From assembly GCF_000711725.1 (NCBI RefSeq), contig NZ_JONP01000012.1:62001-126000 (forward strand): DNA of 64,000 nucleotides, given 5' to 3'. Position 1 is the stretch's first letter. Each line of letters starts with the position of its first letter. Under the pieces are notes generated by a model. That model saw nothing but the letters and a program-made list of their open reading frames with translations, searched no databases and had not been told where the DNA came from. The position numbers and the translations under genes are program-made. Below are positions 1 through 11,227 of the stretch, one piece after another. Source of the DNA: Roseomonas aerilata DSM 19363. Its GTDB lineage: Bacteria > Pseudomonadota > Alphaproteobacteria > Acetobacterales > Acetobacteraceae.

Positions 1-621
1 GAGCGCCGCAACGAGGATGCGGGCCTCCTCCCCGGCGGAGGCCGGGAGGGGGAAGTGGAAGGGTAGCACGCCGCCCGGGCGCAGGGGGGTACGGGTGAAG
101 CGCCCGGCGGTGAAGCGCTGCGGCGGCGCGGCACCCTGGCCCCATTCCGCGGCCCAACCCGGGGCGCGCTCGCCGTAGAGGGTGGGGTCGGAGGCGCAGA
201 TGACGCCGCCCGAGTGGTCGGCCAGGGCGATAAAGGCGAAACCTGGCGCGTGCCGACGCAGGCTCGCCAGACGCGGGCCGCAATCCCGGCCCGCGCTCCG
301 GACCTGGTCCAGCTCCGCAGCGGCGCCAAGAAGGATGCGCGCGCCGTTGGCGACGTTGTCTACGGTGCCGGCCAGCAGCTCCGCCTGATGCTGCGCGAGG
401 TCGCTGAGCTGTGCGCGGCGCTCGGCGAGCTGCGTCCAGCCGACCGCCGCCTGGAGGGCGAGGGTAGGCAGGAGGCAGGCCGCGATGATCAGCAGGAGTC
501 GTGCCTGGACACTGAGCCCGGCAAAGCCCGTCCAACGGAAAACACGGTGCCGACGGACCGGGACCGGTCCCGCGGAAGTCTCGGACCCCAATTCAGGGAG
601 CGGGAGGATCTGGTGCGTCAC
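1..621 (-). CDS. Membrane sensor protein, N-terminal part (runs off the left edge)
   Basis: The reverse strand is open from a GTG at 621 to the window edge (207 codons). A purine-rich ribosome site (AAGGAAGGGAG) lies just upstream. After about 35 polar residues comes one hydrophobic segment (LLLIIAACLLPTLALQ), then a predicted extracytoplasmic region with a coiled-coil-like start (ERRAQLSDLAQHQAELLAG) and two cysteines. This is the usual N-terminus of a sensor histidine kinase or diguanylate cyclase with a periplasmic sensing domain. The catalytic end is outside the window, so the output domain cannot be named. Confidence 0.6.
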   Translation of the reverse strand, partial: MTHQILPLPELGSETSAGPVPVRRHRVFRWTGFAGLSVQARLLLIIAACLLPTLALQAAVGWTQLAERRAQLSDLAQHQAELLAGTVDNVANGARILLGAAAELDQVRSAGRDCGPRLASLRRHAPGFAFIALADHSGGVICASDPTLYGERAPGWAAEWGQGAAPPQRFTAGRFTRTPLRPGGVLPFHFPLPASAGEEARILVAAL

Positions 622-768
622 GGCTCCGGCCTCTCCCTTCCTTGCATGCGATGACCGCCGTTCGGTGCAGGGCGGTTGCGCGCGTCAGGACGTGATGATC
701 AAGCGTTTATCGGGGTGGGATGAAACTGTCACGGTTCGAGTTCAGTCTGCGGGAGGTCGGGCCTGCCC

Positions 769-2385
769 TCAAGCCCCGGCGGGGCGGTTCTCCACCATGG
801 CCATCAGGGTCTCCAGCGCGTCCGCCTCCTCCGCCGGCTTGTCCGGCCGCAGGCGGGCGATGCGGGGGAAGCGCATCGCGACGCCCGAGCGGTGGCGGGA
901 GGAGAGCTGGGCGGCGTCGAAGATCACCTCCAGCACGAAGGCCTTCTCCACCTCCCGCACGGGGCCGAAGCGGCCGGTGGTGTGGTTGCGGACCCAGCGG
1001 TCGAGCATCACCAGCTCCTGGTCGGTGAAGCCGGAATAGGCCTTGCCGACGGGCACCAACTCCCGCGTGCCATCCTCGTTCGTCCGCCAGAGGCCAAAGG
1101 TATAGTCGGAATAGTAGCTGCTGCGTTTGCCGTGGCCGCGCTGGGCGTACATCAGCACGGCGTCCACCGTCAGCGGCGCGCGCTTCCATTTCCACCAGAG
1201 GCCCTTCACCCGGCCAGGGAGGTAGGGGCTGTCCGCGCGCTTGAGCATCAGCCCCTCGATCGAGGCCGCGCGGGCGGTGTCACGCAGCCCGGAGAGATGG
1301 TCGAGGCCGGTGAAGGGGATCATCTCCGACACGTCCATGCGGGCGGGGGCGTGGCGGGCGTACCAGGCCTCAAGGCGCGCGCGGCGGGCGTCGAAGGGCA
1401 GGGCGCGGAGGTCCTCCTCACCGTCCAGCAGCAGGTCATAGAGGCGGACGGCCACGGGGTAGTCGCGCATGAGCTTCGGGCCGATCACCTTGCGGTTCAG
1501 CCGCTGCTGGAGATCGGAGAAGGGGGCGACCGTTCCATCCCTGATCACCAGCAGCTCGCCGTCGAGCACGGCGTGGAACTCCATGGCCTCGGCGATCTCG
1601 GGGAAGGCGCCGGAGATGTCCTCGCCGGTCCGGGACCACATGCGGCGGCCGCCAGGCCCGGCGGTGAGCTGGACGCGGATGCCGTCCCATTTCCACTCGG
1701 CGCGCCAGTCGCCGGGGTTCGCCTCCACCGCCGCGACATCGGCAGGGGCCTCCAGCGGGTGGGCAAGCATGAGGGGGCGGAAGACCGGGGCGCCTGCGGC
1801 ATCGGGGCGGGGCCCCTGTCCCTCCAGCCAGCGGAAAAGGGGGATGTAGGGGGGCGCGACGCCGTGCCAGACCTCCTCGATCTCGCCGACCTCCTGCCCG
1901 GACCATTCGGCGAGCGCCGTTTTAGCCAGCCGGGCGGAGGCGCCGACGCGGAGCCCGCCGGTGACGAGCTTGATCAGCGCCAGGCGGCCGCCGGCATCGA
2001 GCGTGTCGAGCCAGCCCTCCATCAGCGCGGGGACCTCGGCGCGGGAGGCGAGCTCGAGGCCCTCGACCACCTCGGAAAGACTGGGCGGAGGGGCGTTCAC
2101 CCCCTCCCGCTGAGGCCAGATGAGGGCGACCGTCTCGGCGAGGTCGCCGACATAGTCGTGGGAGAGGGCGAGGAGGACTTTGTCCACCCGGCTCTCCACG
2201 AGTTCCCGGATCACCATGGGCTTGGCGGCGGTGAAGGCCAGCTCGCCCGTCAGCGCCGCGAGCCCGACGCCGCGGTCGGGGTCGGGCTGCTCGGCGAACC
2301 AGCGGCGCATGAGGGCGATCTTGGCGTTGCGCCCTGGGGTGAAGACGAGCCGTTCGAGAAGGTCGGCGAAGGCCTGGACGCTCAA
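769..2385 (-). CDS. ATP-dependent DNA ligase (ligase-associated repair cluster type)
   Basis: 538-residue ATP-dependent DNA ligase, which seals nicks through a lysyl-AMP intermediate. The adenylation motif KWDG is at residues 232-235 (Lys232 nucleophile). An alpha-helical N-terminal domain precedes it and an OB-fold region follows, with the late motif WWKWKR before it. The start is a TTG overlapping the exonuclease stop (TTGA), so the two genes are translationally coupled. The family is the bacterial ligase found with an MBL-fold exonuclease, a DEXH helicase and a metallophosphoesterase; only the exonuclease is next to it here. A role in DNA-damage repair is inferred from that family context. 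Confidence 0.93.
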   Translation of the reverse strand: MSVQAFADLLERLVFTPGRNAKIALMRRWFAEQPDPDRGVGLAALTGELAFTAAKPMVIRELVESRVDKVLLALSHDYVGDLAETVALIWPQREGVNAPPPSLSEVVEGLELASRAEVPALMEGWLDTLDAGGRLALIKLVTGGLRVGASARLAKTALAEWSGQEVGEIEEVWHGVAPPYIPLFRWLEGQGPRPDAAGAPVFRPLMLAHPLEAPADVAAVEANPGDWRAEWKWDGIRVQLTAGPGGRRMWSRTGEDISGAFPEIAEAMEFHAVLDGELLVIRDGTVAPFSDLQQRLNRKVIGPKLMRDYPVAVRLYDLLLDGEEDLRALPFDARRARLEAWYARHAPARMDVSEMIPFTGLDHLSGLRDTARAASIEGLMLKRADSPYLPGRVKGLWWKWKRAPLTVDAVLMYAQRGHGKRSSYYSDYTFGLWRTNEDGTRELVPVGKAYSGFTDQELVMLDRWVRNHTTGRFGPVREVEKAFVLEVIFDAAQLSSRHRSGVAMRFPRIARLRPDKPAEEADALETLMAMVENRPAGA

Positions 2386-3458
2386 TGGGCGGCTCCGGCC
2401 GGTACCTCGGTGCCGGCGGGCGCCTCGGGAGCACCCTCGTCCTCCTCGTCCTCGCGGCCGACAAGGTGCAGGGCACGGCCGCGGACGCCGCGCAGCGAGA
2501 GGGCGTGGATGAGGGCGTCGTCGCGGCCGTGGGTGACCCAGACCTCGGGGGCGCGGACTTCCTCGATCGTGGCCAGCAGCTCATCCCAGTCGGCGTGGTC
2601 GGAGACGATGAGGGGAAGCTCGACGCCGCGGAGCTTCGCGCGCTGGCGCACCGTCATCCAGCCCGAGGCGGCGGCGGTTACGGGGTCGGCCAGGCGTCGC
2701 GCCCAGGGCGTGGATTCGGCCGAGGGCGGCGCGATGACGATCTCGCCCGCCAGGATCGGTGGATGGCCGCGCTTGAGTCCCTTGGGCACTGGACGAAGAT
2801 CGCCAAGCGGAACGCCGAGCGATTCGTAGAGGGTGCAGAGCTTCTCCACCGCGCCGTGAAGATAGACCGGCCGGTCCCAGCCGGCCTCCCGCAGCAGGGC
2901 GATGATCCGCTGCGTCTTGCCCAGCGCATAGGCACCGACGACGTGGGCGCGCTCCGGAAACAGGGCGACGCTGTCCAGCAGGCGGCGGATCTCGTGCTCG
3001 GCGGGCGGGTGATGGAAAACGGGGAGGGCGAAGGTGGCCTCGGTGACGAAGACGTCGCACTCCATCGGCTCGAAGGGCGCGCAGGTGGGGTCGCGCGCGC
3101 GCTTGTAGTCACCGGAGACGACGATCCGGCTGCCCTTCCACTCAAGAACGATCTGCGCCGAGCCGAGGACGTGGCCGGCGGGGAGGAGGGTGATCCGGAC
3201 CCCGTTTCGGGTGACGCTTTCCCCGTAACGCAGCGGTTCCTGCACATCGCCGGCCCGGTCCTCGCCGAAGCGGGCGCGCATGATGGCGAGGGTGTCCGGC
3301 GTAGCGAGCACGGCCTTGTGGCCGGGGCGGGCGTGGTCGGCATGGCCGTGGCTGATGACGGCGCGCTCGACGGGGCGGGATGGGTCGATGAAGAAATTCC
3401 CGGGCTCGCAGTAGAGGCCGAGCGGGGTGACCGTCATCCAGCTTTCCGGGTGGGGCAT
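2382..3458 (-). CDS. Ligase-associated DNA exonuclease (MBL fold)
   Basis: 358-residue metallo-beta-lactamase/beta-CASP-fold nuclease. The metal-binding signature HGHADHAR lies about 40 residues in, followed by GHVLGSAQ, SGDYK and a C-terminal SDHADWDE, all typical of the ligase-associated exonuclease family. The ATG at 3458 gives the family-like beginning (MTVTPLGLYCEPGNFFIDP starts a few residues later); an ATG at 3437 is possible. A longer open frame to 3824 lies over the lytic transglycosylase gene and looks non-coding. The gene is immediately upstream of the ligase, which starts inside its stop codon. It is thought to process DNA ends before ligation. Confidence 0.9.
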   Translation of the reverse strand: MPHPESWMTVTPLGLYCEPGNFFIDPSRPVERAVISHGHADHARPGHKAVLATPDTLAIMRARFGEDRAGDVQEPLRYGESVTRNGVRITLLPAGHVLGSAQIVLEWKGSRIVVSGDYKRARDPTCAPFEPMECDVFVTEATFALPVFHHPPAEHEIRRLLDSVALFPERAHVVGAYALGKTQRIIALLREAGWDRPVYLHGAVEKLCTLYESLGVPLGDLRPVPKGLKRGHPPILAGEIVIAPPSAESTPWARRLADPVTAAASGWMTVRQRAKLRGVELPLIVSDHADWDELLATIEEVRAPEVWVTHGRDDALIHALSLRGVRGRALHLVGREDEEDEGAPEAPAGTEVPAGAAH

Positions 3459-3531
3459 GGATGAGCAGATGGCTGCGGTCGGGGGTGGCGGCAAGGCGGC
3501 CGCCCCCATGGCGTCCAGCGGGACCGCCTGG

Positions 3532-4422
3532 CTAATCCGAGGACTCGGCGATCTCCAGCAGCGCTCGGCCGTTGCGGCGCTCCCGCGGGTCGGAGCCGCA
3601 GGAGACGCCGGAGAGAAGGGTGCTGCCGGGATTTGCCACGGCGAGCTTCGCCTGCACGCGGCAGGCGAGGTGGTTGCCGGCGGCGCCCCCGCCATTCCAG
3701 CGGCGCAGCGCCTCGGCCCAGCTGCCGGACTTCTCGTAGTGGGAGCGGAGATAGGCAGCGCCCCAGTCGGCGGCGCGCCAGGGGTCGAGGGGCCAGTCGG
3801 AGCCGGCGGCGTGGACGCGGGCATTCACCTGCACGCAACCGGCCATAAGGTGCTGCGCGGGTCCGGCCGCATTGTAGAGGCGCCGGGCCTCCTCGGTGTT
3901 CGAAGGGAAGTGGCTGCGGCCGCCGATGTTCATGGCGAAGGCGTGCAGGCCGGATTCGGCCAGGGCGACCGCAACCATAAGGCCCGAGGGGATGTTGTGC
4001 GCGGCTTCCGACTGCCGGGCGGCATCGAGACAGGCGGCGCGGGGGCTGTTGAACTGGCGGCCGGCGGCCGGGGGCGCCATGGAGGCGAGGGTGATGCCGG
4101 GCGGGAGGCGGCGAGAGGGGGCCTTGGGACGGGCGCCGGGCTGCCTGGCGGGAACCGCGGGGGAAGAACCCGCCTGGGCCGCAAGGGCGGGCGCGGCGGC
4201 CTCGGCCGTCTGGTCGCCCGTTTCCTCCGCCGAGGCGCAGCCGGCGGCAAGAGCGCCGAGGCCGAGCACGAGGAGCGAGGCGAGCGCGAACCGGGCGCCC
4301 TCCTGGCATCGTCGGCTCGGGCTTTCGGCACGGGTCGGAGGGGCGCTCCGCGGCATCGCGCACGGGAACGCCGCGTTGATCTGCCGGCCGGGGGAAGCCG
4401 ACGGAGGGGGCGCGGACGTCAT
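3532..4422 (-). CDS. Lytic transglycosylase-like lipoprotein (SLT fold)
   Basis: 296 residues with a lipoprotein signal: a hydrophobic stretch ending in LAAGC, with the lipid-attachment Cys at residue 62. A low-complexity Ala/Pro linker follows, then a lysozyme-like domain from about residue 125. The putative catalytic Glu156 sits in ALAESGLHAF, and GCVQVN takes the place of the usual G-L-M-Q-I-N motif. It should cleave peptidoglycan glycan strands in the periplasm. The start could be the ATG at 4356 (residue 23), which gives a more normal signal length; neither start has a clear ribosome site. It runs the same way as the repair genes, with a gap of about 70 bases. Confidence 0.8.
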   Translation of the reverse strand: MTSAPPPSASPGRQINAAFPCAMPRSAPPTRAESPSRRCQEGARFALASLLVLGLGALAAGCASAEETGDQTAEAAAPALAAQAGSSPAVPARQPGARPKAPSRRLPPGITLASMAPPAAGRQFNSPRAACLDAARQSEAAHNIPSGLMVAVALAESGLHAFAMNIGGRSHFPSNTEEARRLYNAAGPAQHLMAGCVQVNARVHAAGSDWPLDPWRAADWGAAYLRSHYEKSGSWAEALRRWNGGGAAGNHLACRVQAKLAVANPGSTLLSGVSCGSDPRERRNGRALLEIAESSD

Positions 4423-5024
4423 GGCGGAAGCGCTAACAGGAAGGCGAGTAAGCGCGCAAGAGGTTTCGGTTGCGGGTTGAGTTGGGCGGCCGCGCAGCCC
4501 AGTCCAGCGGAGGTCATCGCTTCAGGAACGCCAACATCGGCCCGAGGCATTCTGCTTGCTGATCAGATGGCAGTATTCGCGCATCGGCGATTACTTGAGC
4601 GGAGGCGCCGGTGGGCGGGATTCTGCTTGCGAATACAATAAAGCCGCCCGTTCACGCAGAAGGGCGTGCGGGTGGCACAGGGTGTCGGCGGATGGGAGAT
4701 GCGCAGGGAGATTTGTGGGTGACGACACGGATCGCCGGGCGTCCGGAGGCAGTGGCCTGACCGGTGCCAAACTGGCGGACTCCGCGTCGTCCCCGTTTGT
4801 TTCCTACCCTAAACCCGGCCCGTCTTAGACGGCGGCGAAAGACGTGTGCCATGGTCCTCTATAAGACACAAGACCAATGAAGGACCGATTCGGTTGGGAG
4901 ATGCCCTCGGACCGGGGCTACTACCGCCCATTCTGGCGCGGTTTCTCCCTTTCCGGCCGCGCCCTCGCCTGCGCGCGGGTGGGGGTGATAGGATGGGGCC
5001 AGCCATGAATTGTGGAAACGTCAC
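4423..5024. other. Intergenic region, about 600 bp, no gene recognised
   Basis: This gap lies between the divergent lytic transglycosylase and GntR genes. It is less GC-rich than its surroundings around 4540-4640. The decamer TTCTGCTTGC occurs twice, near 4551 and 4621. The short open frames here have atypical composition and no ribosome sites. It presumably holds the two divergent promoters; I see no RNA gene. Confidence 0.5.
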
Positions 5025-5759
5025 GTGAGCGACCTGCGCCGGCCGGACGCGCGACCCCTCTATGCCCAGGTCGAAGCCATCCTGAACGAGCGGATCGTCT
5101 CCGGAACCTGGACCTCGGGCCAGGCGCTGCCAGCCGAGCCGGAGCTGGCGCACGAACTGGGCGTCTCCCCGGGCACGCTGAGGCGCGCGCTGGCGGGGCT
5201 GGAGCGGCGGCACCTGATCGAGCGGCGGCAGGGGCGCGGCACCTATGTGGCGCGGCACACCAGCCGCGCGGCGCTGGGGCAGTTCTTCCGCGTGCGCACG
5301 CCGGACGGGCGGGCGGCGGAGCCGGAATCGCTGATCACGCGGGTGACCACGGGGCCGGCAACCCCCGAGGAGGCGTCGCGGCTGCAGCTGGAGCCGGGGG
5401 CCGAAGTGCACCGGGTGGACCGCAGCCGGCGGCTGGACGGAACCCCGCGGATCGTCGAGCGGATCACCTTGCCGGCCGCGCTGTTTATGGGCCTCAGCCT
5501 GCCGCTGGCGCCGGAGCAGCTGGGGACGGAGATCTACGTGCACTACCAGAGCGCGCACGGCATTACCGTGGTCCGCTCCGAGGAGGTGCTCTCGGCCGCT
5601 GCGGCGACGGAGGAGGACGCGACGGTGCTCGGCCTGCCCGTGGGCACGCCGCTGCTGGTGATCGACCGCGTGACCTTCGACGCCGCGCGGCGCCCGGTGG
5701 AGATGCGGGTGACGCGGCTCGACACCCGCGCGCATCGCTACGCCGTGGAGCTGACCTGA
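5025..5759 (+). CDS. GntR/HutC-family transcriptional regulator with UTRA domain
   Basis: 244-residue repressor-type regulator. Residues 1-70 are a winged helix ([17 protein letters not shown], then [12 protein letters not shown] and the wing [10 protein letters not shown]). Residues 85-240 are a UTRA ligand-binding domain, ending in the family-typical pattern of an acidic/aromatic strand. The GTG at 5025 is preferred because GGAAA precedes it; an in-frame TTG lies at 5010. The 3-prime end overlaps the convergent queG gene by 22 bases. The neighbours do not reveal the effector or target. Confidence 0.88.
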   Translation: MSDLRRPDARPLYAQVEAILNERIVSGTWTSGQALPAEPELAHELGVSPGTLRRALAGLERRHLIERRQGRGTYVARHTSRAALGQFFRVRTPDGRAAEPESLITRVTTGPATPEEASRLQLEPGAEVHRVDRSRRLDGTPRIVERITLPAALFMGLSLPLAPEQLGTEIYVHYQSAHGITVVRSEEVLSAAAATEEDATVLGLPVGTPLLVIDRVTFDAARRPVEMRVTRLDTRAHRYAVELT

Positions 5760-6795
5760 GTCGCTGAGCCGAGGCGGGCGGCCGCCCAGCGGGCACTGTC
5801 GGCGACGACGGGGTCCTCGTCCCCTGCCAGGGACTGCGCGAGGGGGAGGAGCGACGGGTCGGCGGAGTTGCCGATCGCGTTCAGCACGTTTCGAACGAAG
5901 CGGCCGCGACCGACCCGCTTGATGGGAGAGCCCGAGAAACGCGCGCGGAAGGCGGCATCGTCCAGGCCGGCGAGATCGGCCAGGCGCGGCGCCGTCAGGT
6001 CCTCACGCGCGATAAGGCCCGGGACGGAAGTCGGCGTCGCGAAGCGGTTCCAGGGGCAGACGGCCAGGCAGTCGTCGCAGCCATAGATACGGTTGCCGAG
6101 CCGGGGGCGCAGCTCCTCCGGGATCGGGCCACGGTGCTCGATGGTGAGGTAGGAGACGCAGCGCCGGGCATCGAGGCGATAGGGCGCGGGGAAGGCGTCG
6201 GTGGGGCAGGCGACCTGGCAGCGCGTGCAGCTTCCGCAGCGGTCGGCATGCGGGGCGTCGGGCTCCAGGGCGAGAGTCGTGTAGACCTCGCCGAGGAAGA
6301 GCCAGGAGCCGTGGGCGCGGGAGACGAGGTTCGTGTGCTTGCCCTGCCAGCCGAGCCCGGCCTGCTGGGCCAGCGGCTTCTCCGAGACGGGGGCGGTGTC
6401 CACGAAGACCTTCACGCCGGGGGCTTCGAAACGCGCGACCATCCAGCGGGCGAGGGCCTTCAGGCGGGACTTCACGAGGTCATGGTAGTCCCGGTGGCGG
6501 GCATAGACGCTGATGGTGCCGCGGTCGGGATGGGCGTGATTGGCGAGCGGGTCGTCGGCGGGGGCGTAGGAGAGGCCGAGGGAAACGACCGAAAGGGCCT
6601 CGGGCCAGAGGGCCTGCGGGTGGGCGCGCTGCTCGGCGCGGCCCTCCATCCAGCCCATCTCACCGTGCATGCCGGCGGCCAGGAAATCGGCCAGGCGGTC
6701 CCGCACCTCGGGGCCGAGTTCGGCGCGCGCGAAGCCGACCGCGTCGAAGCCCAGGCGCAGGGCCTCGTCGCGGATCAGCGTGCGCGCGTCAGCCT

Positions 6796-6799
<4 letters not shown>
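5738..6799 (-). CDS. queG: Epoxyqueuosine reductase QueG
   Basis: 353-residue cobalamin-dependent iron-sulfur enzyme that reduces epoxyqueuosine to queuosine in tRNA. The N-terminal reductase domain carries [20 protein letters not shown]. Two [4Fe-4S] cysteine clusters follow: [12 protein letters not shown] and [12 protein letters not shown] short HEAT-like tail ends the protein. The ATG at 6799 overlaps the queF stop (ATGA), and an upstream extension of the frame lies over queF. It is the last gene of the queuosine operon and converges with the GntR gene, overlapping its end. Confidence 0.95.
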
Positions 6800-9475
<2,676 letters not shown>

Positions 9476-9684
9476 CGGGCGCGGCGGGGCGGGGGGCGTG
9501 TTCAGGGACAGGGGAAGGGGCCGTTCAGGGGGCGGGGGCGGTTAGCCCTTCCGCCCAGGACAAGCAATGGGGTGCGGACGGGCGCCGCAGATCACGGGAC
9601 GGTCAAAATAGTTAATCAAGTCTTTCCTTGTAACCCTCGGCGGGATGTCTCAAAAACCTATCCTTTACGAAGGGTAAACGTTTC

Positions 9685-11145
9685 GTGGAACTGCCCGAGG
9701 CCACCTGGTCCGCCGATACCGCCGCCGATGCGGTGAGCAGCCTGCACAAGGCAGCGCTCCAGGCGATCCTGGCATGGGGGGGCAGCGTGCCGGATGGCGG
9801 GGCGGCGCCGGCGGCCATGCGGAACTTTGCGGAGGGCACGGGCCGGGGCAGCGGCGTGGTCGCGCCGGGCGCGACGGACGTGGCCACCCCAGGGAGCGCC
9901 GTCGCGCCGCCCGCGGCCGCCGCTCCGCCGGTGCCGGTCGTGACCGCGCCGCCGATCCCGGAGGTCTGGCCGCCGGTGGTGCAAACCGTGCCTGTAGCGC
10001 CCACGGTGAAGGAGCCGGTGCTTCCGTTGCCGGTGCTTCCGTTGCCGGTGCTTCCGACGGTCGAGCTTGCCGCAGGGGGAGCGGTCGTGCCCGCGGTGGA
10101 GGCGCCGGTCTCGGTCGCCGTGCTGCCCGTGACGGTGCCGGCCACGGCAGGGGCCGCGCTGCCGACGGTGGAGGTTCCGGTGATCGAGCCGGTGGCGCCC
10201 ACGGTGGTCCCGACGCCACCCGCCGACCCGGCGCACGACCAACCGGCGACGGCCACCACCTCGACCGTGCCGGCCGTGGTGGACCAAGCGGTGACGCCCA
10301 TCGTCGCCGAGCCAACCAAGGCCGTGGGCCCGCCGTTGCCGCCGGTCGTCAGCGTGCCGACGGCGCCGGCCGAGCCGGGCGCGACCTCGCCGGCGACGGG
10401 AGGAAAGCAGGAGCCGACCGGCGGCTCCGCCACGCCCGATCCAGCGCCCCCCCTTCCGGCCAAGGTGGATCCAACCGCGCCTTCGGAGCCCGGCAAGGAT
10501 CATCCCACCCTGCCTTCCCATCCCGAGACGCCCACTGATCCCGGCAAGAGCGATCCGACGCCGCCCTCCGATCCCGGCAAGAGCGATCCCACTGTCCCCC
10601 CCGATCCAGGCAAGGGTGGGCCGGCCGGGCCGGGCCATGCGGGGCCTGGGGGGCTTGACCTGGTCGGCGGCGCGGGTGCCGACGAGTTGGCGGGCGGGGC
10701 GCGGAACGACACGCTTTCCGGGGGCGCGGGGGATGACACGCTGCTGGGCGCCGCCGGGGACGACCTCCTGCTCGGCGGCGCCGGGCGGGACATGCTGCGC
10801 GGCGGAGAAGGGAACGACACGCTGAACGGCGGGGCGGGGGCGGACATCATCCTCGGCGGGGACGGGAACGACCTCGTGATCCACGCCTTCGCGAACCGCG
10901 AGACGATGCCGGACATCCTCCTCGGTGGCGCGGGGCACGATACGCTGCGGCTGGCGATCGACGCGGGGTACTGGGAGAACCAGGAGGTGCGCGAGGCCGC
11001 TGCCGCCCTCGCCCACTGGATCGAGGCCGGGCCGAAGGAGGGCGCGGCCTGGACGGACGAGCTGCTCGGCGTCTCCGTCTCGGGCTTCGAGGCTTTCGAG
11101 GTCATGGTGGACGGCCTGCGCGCGCCCGACGGCTGGCTGGCCTGA
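9685..11145 (+). CDS. RTX-type calcium-binding repeat protein with Pro/Val-rich stalk
   Basis: 486 residues from a GTG preceded by GAAGGG. Residues 1-60 are alpha-helical, 60-330 a low-complexity Pro/Val/Ala/Thr stalk with two short tandem repeats, and roughly 330-405 about eight glycine/aspartate-rich nonapeptide repeats (pattern GGxGxDxLx). A unique C-terminal region of about 80 residues follows. Such repeats bind calcium and are usual in type I-secreted proteins. There is no Sec signal, consistent with C-terminal-signal export, but no type I secretion genes are nearby. The function is unknown; an adhesin or surface-associated role is only a guess. Confidence 0.8.
   Translation: MELPEATWSADTAADAVSSLHKAALQAILAWGGSVPDGGAAPAAMRNFAEGTGRGSGVVAPGATDVATPGSAVAPPAAAAPPVPVVTAPPIPEVWPPVVQTVPVAPTVKEPVLPLPVLPLPVLPTVELAAGGAVVPAVEAPVSVAVLPVTVPATAGAALPTVEVPVIEPVAPTVVPTPPADPAHDQPATATTSTVPAVVDQAVTPIVAEPTKAVGPPLPPVVSVPTAPAEPGATSPATGGKQEPTGGSATPDPAPPLPAKVDPTAPSEPGKDHPTLPSHPETPTDPGKSDPTPPSDPGKSDPTVPPDPGKGGPAGPGHAGPGGLDLVGGAGADELAGGARNDTLSGGAGDDTLLGAAGDDLLLGGAGRDMLRGGEGNDTLNGGAGADIILGGDGNDLVIHAFANRETMPDILLGGAGHDTLRLAIDAGYWENQEVREAAAALAHWIEAGPKEGAAWTDELLGVSVSGFEAFEVMVDGLRAPDGWLA
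10021..10050 (+). repeat. Perfect 15-bp tandem duplication in the RTX gene stalk
   Basis: CTTCCGTTGCCGGTG occurs twice head to tail, with a third partial unit after it, encoding LPLPV repeats. The unit is a multiple of three, so copy-number change would alter stalk length without a frameshift. Confidence 0.9.
10537..10617 (+). repeat. 33-bp tandem repeat in the RTX gene stalk
   Basis: Units start at 10537, 10570 and 10603 with the core GATCCCGGCAAG, encoding an 11-residue DPGKSDPTPPS-like repeat just before the calcium-binding repeats. The third copy is shortened and diverged. Confidence 0.8.
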
Positions 11146-11227
11146 GCCACGGGGCCCCCGGGGCAATTTCGCGGGCGGCCGAACCGGCCTAGGGTGCCAC
11201 CCGCGGCAAGAGCGGGGATGCGCACGC

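Noticed and set aside
892-2829. Long plus-strand open frame (645 codons) across the ligase and exonuclease genes
   Set aside because: It is the antisense shadow typical of high-GC DNA; composition is His/Gly/Ala-rich and the minus-strand genes carry clear family motifs.
3459-3824. N-terminal extension of the ligase-associated exonuclease
   Set aside because: The extra 122 residues are low-complexity antisense-like sequence overlapping the lytic transglycosylase gene and have no counterpart in the family.
4551-4632. Two copies of TTCTGCTTGC as a possible regulatory repeat
   Set aside because: Only a decamer is shared, spacing is not informative and no nearby promoter can be identified.
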